64,000 nt of DNA from Porticoccaceae bacterium (GCA_026005035.1 BPKH01000004.1:1-64000); one strand, 5' to 3'; positions 18,089 through 28,009 are shown, counted from the stretch's first letter. Made by a program: numbers and translations. Notes: generated by a model from the letters alone, not told the origin.

Positions 18089-20362
18089 ATGATCAAGGCG
18101 ACCAACAAACTCAATTTCAACCAGCCGACCCTGTGGCTCGGTCTGGCGTTCGCGGTGTTCATGGGTCTGGCCGCGGTGACCCTGGTGATCGAGGCCATCG
18201 ACAGCGCCCGCGATCGGCAGAACCTGGCCCTGGTGGCGGAGCTGCGGTCCCAGTCCTACCGCTTGAGCGGTCTGGCGCGCGACGCCACCAACGGCGACGA
18301 GCAGGCCTTCGAGGCCCTCTCGTCGGTGGTCGCCCAGATGAAGAGGGACTGGGCGCGGCTGAAGGAAAACGCCGCCGAGCTGCCTCCCGAGGTGCTCGCC
18401 GAGTTCGACGGCAACCTCGCCAAGGCGCTCGCCGAGGCGGAGACGATCCTCGAAAACAAGGAGACCATCCTCTTCCTCCACCAGGTGGTCGCCACCCTCA
18501 ACGAGCGGCTGCCCCAGCTGCAGGAGGAGCACAGCCGGGTGGTGGAGATCCTGCTCGACGCCAACGCCCCGGCCGACCAGGTGGCGGTGGCCCAGGCCCA
18601 GTCTTGGCGCGCCGAGCGGATCGGCCGCAACATCGAGAAGATGCTCGCCGGGGCCGAAGAGGCGGAGGCGGCGGCCGACCAGTTCAACCGCGACGCCAAT
18701 CTGTTCGGCCGGGTGCTCGAGGGGATGAAAAATGGCGATCCCGCCCTCGGCATCAGCCGCGTCACCGATCCCGAGGCGCTCAAGAGCCTGCAGCGCATCA
18801 CCACCCAGTTCGAGTTCGTCAGCAACTCGATCCAGGAAATCTTCAACGCCGCCCCGGCGCTGTTCCGCGCACGGCGCGCCCAGGACGCCATCCTCGACCT
18901 CTCGCCCAACCTCCTGGCGGCCGGCGCCGCCCTCACCGACGCCATCAACGCGCTGCCCGGGGAGCGGCTCTTCACCTCGCGGCTGGCGGCGCTGTTTGCG
19001 GTGGTGGCACTCGTCGCCCTGGCCGGGGTGGGCGTGCTCACCTACCAGGCCACCCGCCGCAACCTCAAGGAGACCGCGGAGGCCAATGAGAAGAACCAGC
19101 AGGCGATTCTGCGCCTCCTGGACGAGATCGAGGGGCTCGGCGACGGCGATCTGACGGTGGAGGCCACGGTGACCGAGGACTTCACCGGCGCCATCGCCGA
19201 CGCCATCAACTTCGCCATCCTCCAGCTGCGGGAACTGGTGGCGCGCATCCAGGACACCGCCGAGCGCGTGTCGGCGGCGGCGGCCGAAACCCGGGGCACG
19301 GCGCTGGAGCTCGCCGAGGCCTCCGAGCACCAGGCCCAGGAGATCGCCGGCGTGTCGGCGGCCATCAACGAGATGGCCGTATCCATCGACCAGGTGTCCG
19401 CCAACGCCGCCGAGTCCGCCGCGGTGGCGGAGCGGTCGGTGCGGATCGCCACCAACGGCGCCGAGGTGGTGCAGCGCAACATTCAGGGCATGGACACCAT
19501 CCGCGAGCAGATTCAGGACACCTCCAAGCGCATCAAGCGCCTGGGCGAGTCTTCCCAGGAGATCGGCGACATCGTCTCCCTCATCTCCGACATCGCCGAC
19601 CAGACCAACATCCTCGCCCTCAACGCCGCCATCCAGGCGGCTATGGCCGGCGACGCCGGCCGCGGCTTCGCGGTGGTGGCCGACGAGGTGCAGCGGCTCG
19701 CCGAGCGCTCCGCCAACGCCGCCAAGCAAGTGGCAGGACTCGTCAAGGCGATCCAGACCGACACCAACGAGGCGGTGGCCTCCATGGAGCAGACCACCGC
19801 CGAAGTGGTCCGGGGGGCGGAGCTCGCCCACGACGCCGGCCGAGCGCTCGAAGAGATCCAGAGCGTCTCCCGCACCCTGGCGGAACTGATCCAGGACATC
19901 TCCACGGCGGCGAGCCACCAGGCCACCACGGCGGCCCAGATCTCTGCCACCATGAATGTCATCCAGGACATCACCGCCCAGACCAACCGAGGCGTGAAGG
20001 CGGCCGCCGAATCCATCGGCCAGCTCGCCGAAAACGCCATCGAACTGCGCGCCTTCGTGGCCGGCTTCAAACTGCCGGAGGGGCTGGTGGCCGAGGCCCT
20101 GGCCCCGTCCCGGGAGTCCGCCGTCGCGCCGCCCGCCGCCTCCCTCAGCGCACCCGCCGCGGCGCCGGCGGAGGCGGTGGAGGCGTCGCCCGAAGAGGCG
20201 ATGGAGGTCACCTTCGACGAGGAGGAGGTGGAAGAGGCGGCACCGGCGGCGGCTGCCGCCGGCCCGCAGAGCGCGTTGGAACGGGAGATCGCCGGGGTCG
20301 ACCTGGACGAGTTCAGCATCGAGGAAGAGGAGCGCGCCGGACAGCGGGCCGGGAGGAGTTGA
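18089..20362 (+). CDS. pilJ: PilJ, type IV pilus methyl-accepting chemotaxis protein
   Basis: This 757-residue receptor senses surface and pilus signals and controls ChpA. Transmembrane helices lie at about 13-35 and 297-318, flanking a helical periplasmic PilJ domain. HAMP and cytoplasmic signalling helices follow, with the tip around ALNAAIQAAMAGDAGRGFAV. Members are usually near 680 residues; this one has an extra alanine/proline/glutamate-rich tail from about 680 to the end, containing several EEE runs. The gene is 66 bases after pilI and 34 before pilK. Confidence 0.95.
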   Translation: MIKATNKLNFNQPTLWLGLAFAVFMGLAAVTLVIEAIDSARDRQNLALVAELRSQSYRLSGLARDATNGDEQAFEALSSVVAQMKRDWARLKENAAELPPEVLAEFDGNLAKALAEAETILENKETILFLHQVVATLNERLPQLQEEHSRVVEILLDANAPADQVAVAQAQSWRAERIGRNIEKMLAGAEEAEAAADQFNRDANLFGRVLEGMKNGDPALGISRVTDPEALKSLQRITTQFEFVSNSIQEIFNAAPALFRARRAQDAILDLSPNLLAAGAALTDAINALPGERLFTSRLAALFAVVALVALAGVGVLTYQATRRNLKETAEANEKNQQAILRLLDEIEGLGDGDLTVEATVTEDFTGAIADAINFAILQLRELVARIQDTAERVSAAAAETRGTALELAEASEHQAQEIAGVSAAINEMAVSIDQVSANAAESAAVAERSVRIATNGAEVVQRNIQGMDTIREQIQDTSKRIKRLGESSQEIGDIVSLISDIADQTNILALNAAIQAAMAGDAGRGFAVVADEVQRLAERSANAAKQVAGLVKAIQTDTNEAVASMEQTTAEVVRGAELAHDAGRALEEIQSVSRTLAELIQDISTAASHQATTAAQISATMNVIQDITAQTNRGVKAAAESIGQLAENAIELRAFVAGFKLPEGLVAEALAPSRESAVAPPAASLSAPAAAPAEAVEASPEEAMEVTFDEEEVEEAAPAAAAAGPQSALEREIAGVDLDEFSIEEEERAGQRAGRS

Positions 20363-20396
20363 GGAGCGCTGAACCACGACGAGGCAGGGTGAAGCC

Positions 20397-21239
20397 GTGG
20401 GCACCGCGCCGCGCTTGAGCGAGCGCCAATTCCGCAGCTGGCGGGCCCTGCTGGAGCGGGGCACTGGCCTGCGCCTTCCGGAAGCCCGTCGCCCCCAGGT
20501 AGAGACCCTGGTGGCCGAACGGGCCGCCGCCACTGGCTGCGCCGGCTTTGCCGAGTACCTGCACCGGCTGGTCCACAGGCCATCTTTTGGCCGCCGGGAG
20601 TGGCAACTCCTGGCGGCCCGCTTGGCGGTCCGCGAGACGCGCTTTTTCCGCCATCCCGCCGTTTTCGCGGCCATGGGCAGGCACCTGGCCGAGCGGCTGC
20701 GGGCGGGGGAGCAGCGCCTTTCGCTGTGGAGCGCCGGCACGGCGAGCGGCGAAGAAGCCTACTCGCTGGCCATCTTGGCGGCGCGCCTGGCCGCGGGGCG
20801 TCCCGAGCCGTTGGAGTTCCTGGTGGTGGGCACCGACATCGACGGCGAGGCGCTCGCCCGCGCCGCCGCCGGCGTCTACCGTGAGCCGCTGCGGCGGGGG
20901 CTCGAGGCGGCGGACCTGGCGGCCTTTTTCGAGCCCGCCGGGGCGGGCGCGTGGCGGGTGCGCGAGTCGCTCCGGCGGCGGGTCCGCTTCCTCCGCCACG
21001 ACCTCCTGGAGGAGGCGAGCGGTGCCCTGTTGCCCGCCATGGACCTGATCAGCTGTCAGAACGTCCTGGTCCACCTGACCCCTTGGCGGCGGCGGGTGGC
21101 GGCGCGGCGCCTGGCGGAACGCCTCAAGCCCGGCGGCCTGCTCGTCTTCTCGCCGGGGGATCTGGGCGGCTGGCGGCCGGAGGGTTTGGAGCGGATGGCG
21201 GATCTGCCGGCGGCCTTCCGCCGCCCAATGGGGCAATGA
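20397..21239 (+). CDS. pilK: PilK, CheR-type receptor methyltransferase
   Basis: The 280-residue enzyme methylates glutamates on PilJ using SAM. It has an N-terminal CheR helical domain, ETRFFRHPAVF (about 78-88), the SAM-binding SAGTASGEEAYSLAIL (about 112-127) and DLISCQNVLVHLTPWRRR near the C-terminus. The GTG at 20397 is preceded by GAGGCAGGGTGAAG. It overlaps nothing and is followed 16 bases later by chpA. Confidence 0.92.
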   Translation: MGTAPRLSERQFRSWRALLERGTGLRLPEARRPQVETLVAERAAATGCAGFAEYLHRLVHRPSFGRREWQLLAARLAVRETRFFRHPAVFAAMGRHLAERLRAGEQRLSLWSAGTASGEEAYSLAILAARLAAGRPEPLEFLVVGTDIDGEALARAAAGVYREPLRRGLEAADLAAFFEPAGAGAWRVRESLRRRVRFLRHDLLEEASGALLPAMDLISCQNVLVHLTPWRRRVAARRLAERLKPGGLLVFSPGDLGGWRPEGLERMADLPAAFRRPMGQ

Positions 21240-21255
21240 AGAGGCGAGGGGAGCC

Positions 21256-24200
21256 ATGAGCGAAGCGAGGGGCGCCCGGGAGCGCGAAGTCGATCCCGAG
21301 ATCCGGGAGGTGTTCGTCGAGGAAGCGCGGGAAGTCCTCGCCCGCGCCGTGGACGACCACCGCCGCTGGCGGGAGAGCGGCGACCGGGAAGCCTTGACCG
21401 CCACCCGGCGCGCCTTCCATACCCTGAAGGGGAGCGGCCGGATGGTGGGGGCCGAGGAGGTGGGCGAGCTGGCCTGGAGCGTCGAAAACCTGCTCAATCG
21501 GGTCATCGACGGGCGGGTGGCCGCCGAGCCCGCCGTCCACGAGGTGGTGGCCGAGGCCCTCGACCTGCTCGCCCCCCTGACCGAAGACTTCGGCGCCGCC
21601 CGCGCGCCCGCTCCGGCGCGGCTGGAGCGGGCGGCGGCCCTCCAACGGCGCGCCGAGGCGTTGGCCCAGGGGCGGGCCGCGGCGGAAGGAAGCGGCGACG
21701 ACGAGCTGGCGCGCATTTTCCTCGCCGAGGCGCGCGGGCACCTCGAGGTGCTCCGCGGCTGGGTGGACGCCCAGCAGGAGCGGGCGCCCTTCTTCCAGCC
21801 GCCCCCTCCGGCGCTGCAGGCGGCGCTGCACACCCTCAAGGGCAGCGCCCAGATGGCCGAGGTGGAGCCCATGGCCCGCCTGGCCGTTCCCCTGGAGCGG
21901 CTGGTCAAGGCCCTGGTCACCGAGGGCCGCCCCCCCACCGCGTCCCAGCTCGCCCTGTTGGGCGAGTGCGCCGCCTGGGGACTCGACGCGCTGGCGGCCC
22001 TGGAAGCGGGTCGGTCGCCCGAGGGCGCCACCCTGGAAACGCTGGTGGAGCGCCTCCAAGGGGAGCGGGAGAGCCTGCCCGAGGGGGCGGCGGCGGACGG
22101 CGCGCTGGAACGCTTGCTAGCCCGCGGCCTCGCGGGTCTCTTTGCCGCCGATCAGCTCCTCGCCCGGTGGCGGGAGGCCGGCAAGATCGACGAGGGCGAG
22201 CGGCGCGTCCTGATGGAGGATTTGCAGGCGGTGGCCGCGGCCGCCGGCGAAGCCCGCCTGAGCGGGCTCGCCCGCCTGGCGGAGACCCTGCTCGCGGTCT
22301 ACCGCCGCGCTGGCCACAGCGCCGCGCCTGACGACTCGGGGGTGGAGCGGCTCCTCGCCGCCCACGACCAGCTGCTCGCGGCCATCGACGCGGCCGCCGC
22401 CCACCAGGAGCCGCCGCCCCCGGACGAAAGGCTGCTCGAAGACCTGGCGCGGCTCACTTTCGCGGCCCCCCTGCGGCTGCCGGCCCTCGCCCTGGACGAA
22501 CTCGCCCACGAGGCCCGCGAGGCGGACCCGGAGGTGCTCGGCCTGTTCGTGGCCGAGGCGGAAGACCTGCTGGACGAGCTGGACCGCCTCCTCGAGCGCT
22601 GGCGCAGTCGCGCCGGCGACGGCGAGGCGGCGCGGGCCGTCTACCGGGCGCTGCACACCCTCAAGGGGGGTGCGCGGATGGCGGGTCTGGAAAGTCTCGG
22701 CACCTTCTGCCACGAGGTGGAGGAAGCCGTCGGGCGGCTGCCCGCCGGCGCCGCGCCGCCCGACGGACTCGCCGCGCTTCCCGACCGGCTCGCCGCCGCC
22801 CTGGAGCGGATCCGCGCCGCCCGCCGGGCGCCCGAAACGGCCGACGCCGCGGCGCACTCCCCCGCCGCCCAGATCGCCGGGGAGGTGGAACCGGAGGTGG
22901 TGGCCGCCTTCTTCGCGGAAGGGGGCGAGCTGCTGGACGAGCTCCAGCGGTCCCTGGAGGCCTGGCAGGCCGCACCGGAGGAGACCGCCCACGGGAAGGC
23001 GGCGGCGCGCGCGCTGCACACCTTCAAGGGCAGCGCCCGGATGGCCGGGTTCCTCGAACTCGGCCGCGCTGCCCACGAACTGGAAGGGCTGGTGGAGGGC
23101 CGCGAGCGGCGGGTGGCCCGCGGAGAAGTGGAGGCGGTGCGGGAGATGCTCGAGCGCGCCGACGCCCTGGCGCGCGCCTTCGCCGAGGTCCGGCGCACCT
23201 TCGGCGAGCGCCTCGAACAGCCCGCGGCCGAAGCGTCCGCGCAGCCCGCGTGGCAGGGGGCCGAGATCCTGCCCTTCACCGGCACCTACCGGGGTCTCGA
23301 TCCCCTGCGCCAGGGGGTTGCGGCGGACGGGGAACTCCACCAGGAAGTGGTCCGGATCCCAGCCCGCCTGCTCGACGAGCTGGTCAACCTCGCCGGCGAG
23401 ACGAGCATCGCCCGCTCCCAGGTGGAGCAGAACATCCACGAGTTTCTCTTCAGCCTCGAGGAGATGGAGGCCACCGTCCGGCGCATGCAGGATCAGGTGC
23501 GGCGCCTGGCCATCGAAACCGAGGCCCAGATCCTCTTCCGCCGGGAGCAGATCGAGGCCGCCGAGTCCCTGGAAGGCTTCGACCCCCTGGAGATGGACCG
23601 CTATTCCCAGCTGCAGCAGCTGGCCCGCGCGCTGATGGAGTCGGCCTCGGACCTCAACGACCTGCGCGCCACCCTGGTGGACAAGACCCGCGACGCCGAG
23701 GCGTTGCTGTTGCAGCAGTCGCGCATCAACACCGACCTCCAAGAGGGGTTGATGCGCACCCGCATGGTGCCTTTCTCGCGCGTGGTGCCCCGCCTGCGCC
23801 GCGTCGTGCGCCAGGTCTCGGCGGAGCTCGGCAAGGAGGTGCGCCTGGAGTTCGGCAACGTCGAGGGCGAGCTCGACCGCTCGGTTCTCGAGCGCATGCT
23901 CGCGCCCCTGGAGCACATGCTGCGCAACGCCATCGACCACGGCCTGGAATCCCCCGAAGAGCGCCGCGCCCTGGGCAAGGATCCGGTGGGCACCATTTCG
24001 GTGAGCTTCGCCCGCGACGGCGCCGACGTGCTCATCCGGGTGGCCGACGACGGGCGGGGGATCGACGTGGACGCCGTGCGCGAGCGGGCGTTCGCGCAAG
24101 GCCTGCTCGACGAGGGGCGCGATTACTCCGACGACGAGCTGGTGCGCTTCATCTTCCACCCGGGATTCTCCACGGCGCGGAGCGTGACCCAGACCTCCGG

Positions 24201-25197
24201 GCGCGGGGTGGGGATGGACGTGGTGGACAGCGAGGTGCGCCAGCTGGGCGGCGCGGTGACCCTGACCACCCGCCGGGGTGCGGGCACCGAGTTCACCGTG
24301 CGCCTGCCGTTCACCGTGTCGGTCAACCGGGCGCTGATGATCCAGCTCGGCGAGGACGTCTACGCCCTCGCCCTGAACACCGTGGAGGGGGTCACCCGGC
24401 TGCCCGTGGAGGAGGTGGCGCGCCTCTACGCCGACCCCGAAGCGCGCTTCCACTACGCCGGGGAAGCGTACGAACTGCGCTTCCTCGGGACCCTGCTCTC
24501 CGAGGAGTTGCGGCCGGTTCTCGACACCGCTCTCGGCCAGGTGCCCCTGGTTCTCACCCGGGTGGACGGGCGGCGCTACGCCGTCCAGGTGGACGCCCTG
24601 GCGGGTAGCCGCGAGGTGGTGGTCAAGGGCCTAGGCCCCCAGTTCAGCCAGGTGCCGGGGCTGTCGGGGGCGACCGTGCTCGGTGACGGCCGGGTGGTGG
24701 TGATCCTCGACCTCCAGGGGTTGCTGCGCGACCAGGCGACGGCCAAGGTGCTGCCGCCCCTCACCGCCGAGGAGCTGGCCGGGCGGGCCGAGCGCGAGGA
24801 GCGGGCGCCCCAGGTGCCCACCATCCTGGTGGTGGACGACTCGGTCACCGTGCGCAAGGTCACCAGCCGCTTCCTGGAGCGGGAGGGGTTTCAGGTGTTC
24901 ACCGCCCGGGACGGGGTGGAGGCGATGCGCGTCCTCCAGGAGGTGACGCCGGACCTGATGCTGCTCGATATCGAGATGCCGCGCATGGACGGCTTCGAAG
25001 TGGCCCGGCTAGTGCGCTCCACCCAGCGGCTCAAGGAGCTTCCCATCATCATGATCACTTCGCGCACGGGCGAGAAGCACCGGGAGCGGGCGCTGGCCAC
25101 CGGCGTCGACCGCTACCTCGGCAAACCCTACCAGGAGGAGGTGCTGTTGCGCGAGGTGCGCGATCTGCTGGCCGCCTCCCGTCGTGCCCGAGCCTGA
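21256..25197 (+). CDS. chpA: ChpA, hybrid CheA-like histidine kinase of the Pil-Chp system
   Basis: This multidomain kinase of 1313 residues drives PilG and PilH phosphorylation. Four HPt domains carry the phosphorylatable histidine in HTLKG/HTFKG motifs at H55, H192, H467 and H588; a helical stretch at about 285-400 looks like a degenerate HPt without His. Dimerisation and HATPase segments follow (MLRNAIDHGLESPEERR near 889-905, DDGRGID near 931), then a CheW domain (about 1010-1160) and a C-terminal receiver (about 1190-1313; VVDDSVTVRK, LLDIEMPRMDG, LGKPY). Pseudomonas ChpA is nearly twice as long with eight phosphotransfer modules, so this is a compact form. Confidence 0.95.
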   Translation: MSEARGAREREVDPEIREVFVEEAREVLARAVDDHRRWRESGDREALTATRRAFHTLKGSGRMVGAEEVGELAWSVENLLNRVIDGRVAAEPAVHEVVAEALDLLAPLTEDFGAARAPAPARLERAAALQRRAEALAQGRAAAEGSGDDELARIFLAEARGHLEVLRGWVDAQQERAPFFQPPPPALQAALHTLKGSAQMAEVEPMARLAVPLERLVKALVTEGRPPTASQLALLGECAAWGLDALAALEAGRSPEGATLETLVERLQGERESLPEGAAADGALERLLARGLAGLFAADQLLARWREAGKIDEGERRVLMEDLQAVAAAAGEARLSGLARLAETLLAVYRRAGHSAAPDDSGVERLLAAHDQLLAAIDAAAAHQEPPPPDERLLEDLARLTFAAPLRLPALALDELAHEAREADPEVLGLFVAEAEDLLDELDRLLERWRSRAGDGEAARAVYRALHTLKGGARMAGLESLGTFCHEVEEAVGRLPAGAAPPDGLAALPDRLAAALERIRAARRAPETADAAAHSPAAQIAGEVEPEVVAAFFAEGGELLDELQRSLEAWQAAPEETAHGKAAARALHTFKGSARMAGFLELGRAAHELEGLVEGRERRVARGEVEAVREMLERADALARAFAEVRRTFGERLEQPAAEASAQPAWQGAEILPFTGTYRGLDPLRQGVAADGELHQEVVRIPARLLDELVNLAGETSIARSQVEQNIHEFLFSLEEMEATVRRMQDQVRRLAIETEAQILFRREQIEAAESLEGFDPLEMDRYSQLQQLARALMESASDLNDLRATLVDKTRDAEALLLQQSRINTDLQEGLMRTRMVPFSRVVPRLRRVVRQVSAELGKEVRLEFGNVEGELDRSVLERMLAPLEHMLRNAIDHGLESPEERRALGKDPVGTISVSFARDGADVLIRVADDGRGIDVDAVRERAFAQGLLDEGRDYSDDELVRFIFHPGFSTARSVTQTSGRGVGMDVVDSEVRQLGGAVTLTTRRGAGTEFTVRLPFTVSVNRALMIQLGEDVYALALNTVEGVTRLPVEEVARLYADPEARFHYAGEAYELRFLGTLLSEELRPVLDTALGQVPLVLTRVDGRRYAVQVDALAGSREVVVKGLGPQFSQVPGLSGATVLGDGRVVVILDLQGLLRDQATAKVLPPLTAEELAGRAEREERAPQVPTILVVDDSVTVRKVTSRFLEREGFQVFTARDGVEAMRVLQEVTPDLMLLDIEMPRMDGFEVARLVRSTQRLKELPIIMITSRTGEKHRERALATGVDRYLGKPYQEEVLLREVRDLLAASRRARA

Positions 25198-25206
25198 GGG
25201 CGGTCC

Positions 25207-25818
25207 GTGGCGCGCGCAGTCGGGCGGCCGCTCGCGGTGTGGGTGCTCGCCGCCTCCACGGGGGGCGTGGAGGCAGCGGTGCGCTTTTTGCGGCGCCTTC
25301 CCCCCACCGACCGGTGCGCGCTCGTCTACGTGCAGCACCTCGCGCCCGAGCAGCACCCCCACCTGGTGGCCATCGTCGGCCGCGCCTGCCGGTGGCCGGT
25401 GAGCGGGGTGCGCTACGGCGCGCCCCTGCGGGGCGGCACCCTGCTGGTGCCCTCCGCCGACGAGCGCTTCGACATCGGCGAAGACGGGCTGCTCGGCCTG
25501 GTGGGCGGAGAGGGCTGGCGGCCGCCGTGGCGGCCGCGCATCGACGAGGTGGCCGCGCAGGTGGCCGGCCGTTTTGGGCCCAATGCCGGCATGGTGGTGC
25601 TGAGCGGCCTTGCCGGCGACGGCCTCGAGGGAGCGCGGCGGATCGTCGACGCCGGCGGCCGGCTATGGGTGCAGAGCCCGGCGAGCGCCGCCGCCCCAGG
25701 CATGCCCGAATCGATTCTCGCCGCCCTGCCCGTCGAGCGGGTGGGCGGCGTCGAGGAATTGGCCGACGCCTTCGCCGCCCGCTACCCTTGCCCCGCCGCG
25801 GAACTGCCAGGAGTCTGA
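25207..25818 (+). CDS. chpB: ChpB, CheB-type methylesterase without receiver domain
   Basis: The 203-residue product is the catalytic half of CheB, opposing PilK by demethylating PilJ. The serine is in LAASTGGVEA (S17), the histidine in YVQHLAPEQH (H44) and the aspartate in LSGLAGDGLEGA (near 138). No receiver domain is present, so control must come from protein contacts, not from phosphorylation. The GTG at 25207 lies 9 bases after chpA; GGGCGG precedes it weakly. Confidence 0.88.
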   Translation: MARAVGRPLAVWVLAASTGGVEAAVRFLRRLPPTDRCALVYVQHLAPEQHPHLVAIVGRACRWPVSGVRYGAPLRGGTLLVPSADERFDIGEDGLLGLVGGEGWRPPWRPRIDEVAAQVAGRFGPNAGMVVLSGLAGDGLEGARRIVDAGGRLWVQSPASAAAPGMPESILAALPVERVGGVEELADAFAARYPCPAAELPGV

Positions 25819-25820
25819 GG

Positions 25821-26288
25821 ATGGAACAGAGTGCGCCGCAACCGACCCCCCTGCCCGACCGGGTGGCCTGCCTGTCGCTGCCGCTGGCGGAAACGACCCT
25901 CCTCGTACCGGTGACCGCCGTCGCCGAGGTGACCACCCACGGGACCGTGGCGGGGCCCGCCGAAGGGTTCTGTTACGGCACCTTCGACTGGCGCACCCTG
26001 CGCATCCCCCTCATCTCCTTCGAGGCCTTCGCCGGCCGGCCGCGTCCGGATCTGAGCGGGGAGGGCCGGGTGGCCGTGGTCAACGCCGTGGGGGCCGCGG
26101 CGGGCGTCGGCTTCTACGGTCTCCGCCTCCAGGGACTGCCCTCCCCCCTCCAGGTGGGGGAAGCCGACTGCAGAGGGGCCCGCAAGCCCGACGTGCGCGG
26201 GGTCGTGGCCGCCCTTTCCCTGGCCGGGCGGGAGTGCTGGCTGCCGGACCTGGAGGCCCTGGAGGCGGCGCTCGCCGCCCTCACCTGA
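25821..26288 (+). CDS. chpC: ChpC, CheW-like protein
   Basis: The 155-residue CheW-like adaptor is the last gene of the Pil-Chp operon. It shows VACLSLPLAETTLLVPVTAVAEV, FDWRTLRIPLISFEAF and a short C-terminal helix. In Pseudomonas ChpC is an accessory coupling protein. The ATG is 2 bases after the chpB stop, with GGAG 7-12 bases upstream. The converging cytochrome gene ends 5 bases away; an 8-bp inverted repeat (26286-26310) spans both stops without a T-run. Confidence 0.87.
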   Translation: MEQSAPQPTPLPDRVACLSLPLAETTLLVPVTAVAEVTTHGTVAGPAEGFCYGTFDWRTLRIPLISFEAFAGRPRPDLSGEGRVAVVNAVGAAAGVGFYGLRLQGLPSPLQVGEADCRGARKPDVRGVVAALSLAGRECWLPDLEALEAALAALT

Positions 26289-26293
26289 GCCCC

Positions 26294-26611
26294 TCAGGGG
26301 CAGGGGCTCAGGGAGGAGAAGTAGGCGGCCAGATCGGCGATGTCCTGGTCGGACAGGTTGGCCGCCATGGGCGACATGCTGGGTTCGCTGCGGGTGCCGT
26401 CGCGGAAGGCCTTGAGCTGCTTGGCCAGGTACTCCTCCTTTTGCCCCGCCAGGTTGGGCCAGATGGGGGCGGCGCTGATCCCGTTGGCGCCGTGGCAGGC
26501 CGCGCAGACGGCGGCCTTGGCCTTGCCGGCGGCGGGGTCGCCGGCGGCCAGGGCGACGGTGGCGAAGGTGGCGGTCAGGCACGCGAGCGCGCTGCGCGAA
26601 AACCAGTTCAC
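26294..26611 (-). CDS. Small periplasmic class I cytochrome c
   Basis: The 105-residue product has a signal peptide (about 1-23, cleaved after LAA) and a single heme-attachment motif CAACH (about 36-40). The axial methionine is probably in the [21 protein letters not shown] region, the pattern of cytochrome c553/c4-type electron carriers. It probably shuttles electrons in the periplasm, for instance to a terminal oxidase, but the partner is not visible. The GTG at 26611 follows GGGAGA. It is a single gene between the Pil-Chp operon and argA. Confidence 0.88.
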   Translation of the reverse strand: MNWFSRSALACLTATFATVALAAGDPAAGKAKAAVCAACHGANGISAAPIWPNLAGQKEEYLAKQLKAFRDGTRSEPSMSPMAANLSDQDIADLAAYFSSLSPCP

Positions 26612-26693
26612 GGTGAGCTCTCCCTCGGCTGTTGGACTGATGCGGGCGGCGGGCGCCGCCGCCCGCGTAGGGTAACAGAAACCGCCTCCGCCC

Positions 26694-27983
26694 TCACAGG
26701 GCCTTGACCAGCACCCGGGAGTTGCGCTGCAGGTTGTACAGCTCGCGGCGCGGGGCCGGCAGTTCGTCCCGCCGGGAGGGGGCGAAGCCGTGCTCGACGA
26801 ACCAGTGGGAGGCCCGGGTGGTGAGCACGAACAACCGCCGGACCCCCTGTCGGCGCGCTTCCTGCTCCAGGTGGGCGAGGAGGCGCGAGGCGTAACCCCG
26901 ATTGCGGTGATCGGGGTGGGTGGCGACGCAGGCGAGCTCGCCGCTCTCGCCGTCGCCCAGGGGGTAGAGGGCCATGCAGGCGACCACCATCCGCTCGGCG
27001 TCCTCCACCAGGTAGAAGTGGTCGATCTCCCGCTCCAGTCGCTCCCGGGGACGGCGCACCAGCACCCCCTCCTCCTCCAGGGGGACGAGGATCTCGAGGA
27101 GCGCCGGCAGATCGTCGCCGGTGGCCCGGCGGATCTGCTCCCGGGGACCGTCCACCACCAGGGTCCCGGCGCCGTCATGGGTGAAGAGCTCTTCCAGGAG
27201 GGCGCCGTCCCGGCGGTAGCCGATCAGGTGGCTGCGGGCCACACCTCGGGCGCAGGCCTCGGCCGCCGCGGCCAGGACGGGATCGGCGCGCTCGCCGGCC
27301 AGGGTGCGGGCTTCGGCCACCGACAGGCTGCGCAGGAGCGCGCCCGCCTCGTCCACCACGCCCGGCCCGTCCACGTAGAAGATCAGCTTGGCCGCCCCCA
27401 AGGCCACCGCCACCTCCTGGGCCACCTCCGGATAGCTGAGGTTGAAGGTTTCGCCGGTGAGGGAGTGGCCGACGCTGGACAGCAGGACCACGAACCCCCC
27501 TTCGAGGAGGCGCCGAATGCCGGCCGCGTCCACCTTGCGCACCTCACCCGCGTAGTGAAAGTCGACGCCGTCCCGCACGCCCAGGGGGCGGGCGGCCACG
27601 AAATTGCCCCCGGTCACCCGCAGCGCGGCGCCGTGCATGGGCGAGTTGGCGAGCCCCATGGAGAGCTGGCTCTCCAGCCACAGGCGCACGCCCCCCACCG
27701 CCTCCCGCACGCAGGCCATGGCGGCCGCGTCGCACAGGCGGCGGCCGCCGTGGAAGGGCGCGGCGATCCCGGCCTGGGCCAGGGCGCGGTCGATCTGGGG
27801 GCGGGCGCCGTGGACCAACACCAGGCGAATGCCCAGGGAGTGGAGGAGCGCCAGATCCTGAACCAGGTGGAGAATGGCGGGGTCCTCGACGGCCTCACCG
27901 CTCAGGCCCACCACGAAGGTGGCGCCGCGGTGGGCGTTGATGTACGGGCAGGTATTGCGGAAAAACTTGACGTAGGCTTCCAC
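26694..27983 (-). CDS. argA: N-acetylglutamate synthase
   Basis: The 429-residue ArgA begins arginine synthesis by acetylating glutamate. The N-terminal amino-acid-kinase domain (about 1-280; [24 protein letters not shown]) is regulatory, and the C-terminal GNAT domain has [17 protein letters not shown] (about 365-381). In this family arginine usually inhibits through the kinase-like domain. The GTG at 27983 is preceded by GGGGGAG at 5-6 bases. It lies 26 bases downstream of argE, in the same direction, so the two probably form an operon. Confidence 0.94.
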   Translation of the reverse strand: MEAYVKFFRNTCPYINAHRGATFVVGLSGEAVEDPAILHLVQDLALLHSLGIRLVLVHGARPQIDRALAQAGIAAPFHGGRRLCDAAAMACVREAVGGVRLWLESQLSMGLANSPMHGAALRVTGGNFVAARPLGVRDGVDFHYAGEVRKVDAAGIRRLLEGGFVVLLSSVGHSLTGETFNLSYPEVAQEVAVALGAAKLIFYVDGPGVVDEAGALLRSLSVAEARTLAGERADPVLAAAAEACARGVARSHLIGYRRDGALLEELFTHDGAGTLVVDGPREQIRRATGDDLPALLEILVPLEEEGVLVRRPRERLEREIDHFYLVEDAERMVVACMALYPLGDGESGELACVATHPDHRNRGYASRLLAHLEQEARRQGVRRLFVLTTRASHWFVEHGFAPSRRDELPAPRRELYNLQRNSRVLVKAL

Positions 27984-28009
27984 GGCGGCTCCCCCGACGG
28001 ATGGGGCGA

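Noticed and set aside
16997-20740. 1247-codon open frame on the minus strand
   Set aside because: It is antisense to pilH-pilI-pilJ, which have clear domains and ribosome sites. The Leu/Gly/His/Arg-rich composition is typical of reverse-strand shadows.
26286-26310. 8-bp inverted repeat over the chpC and cytochrome c stops as a bidirectional terminator
   Set aside because: No T-run on either side, and the stem lies partly in coding sequence. At best it is a weak structural element.
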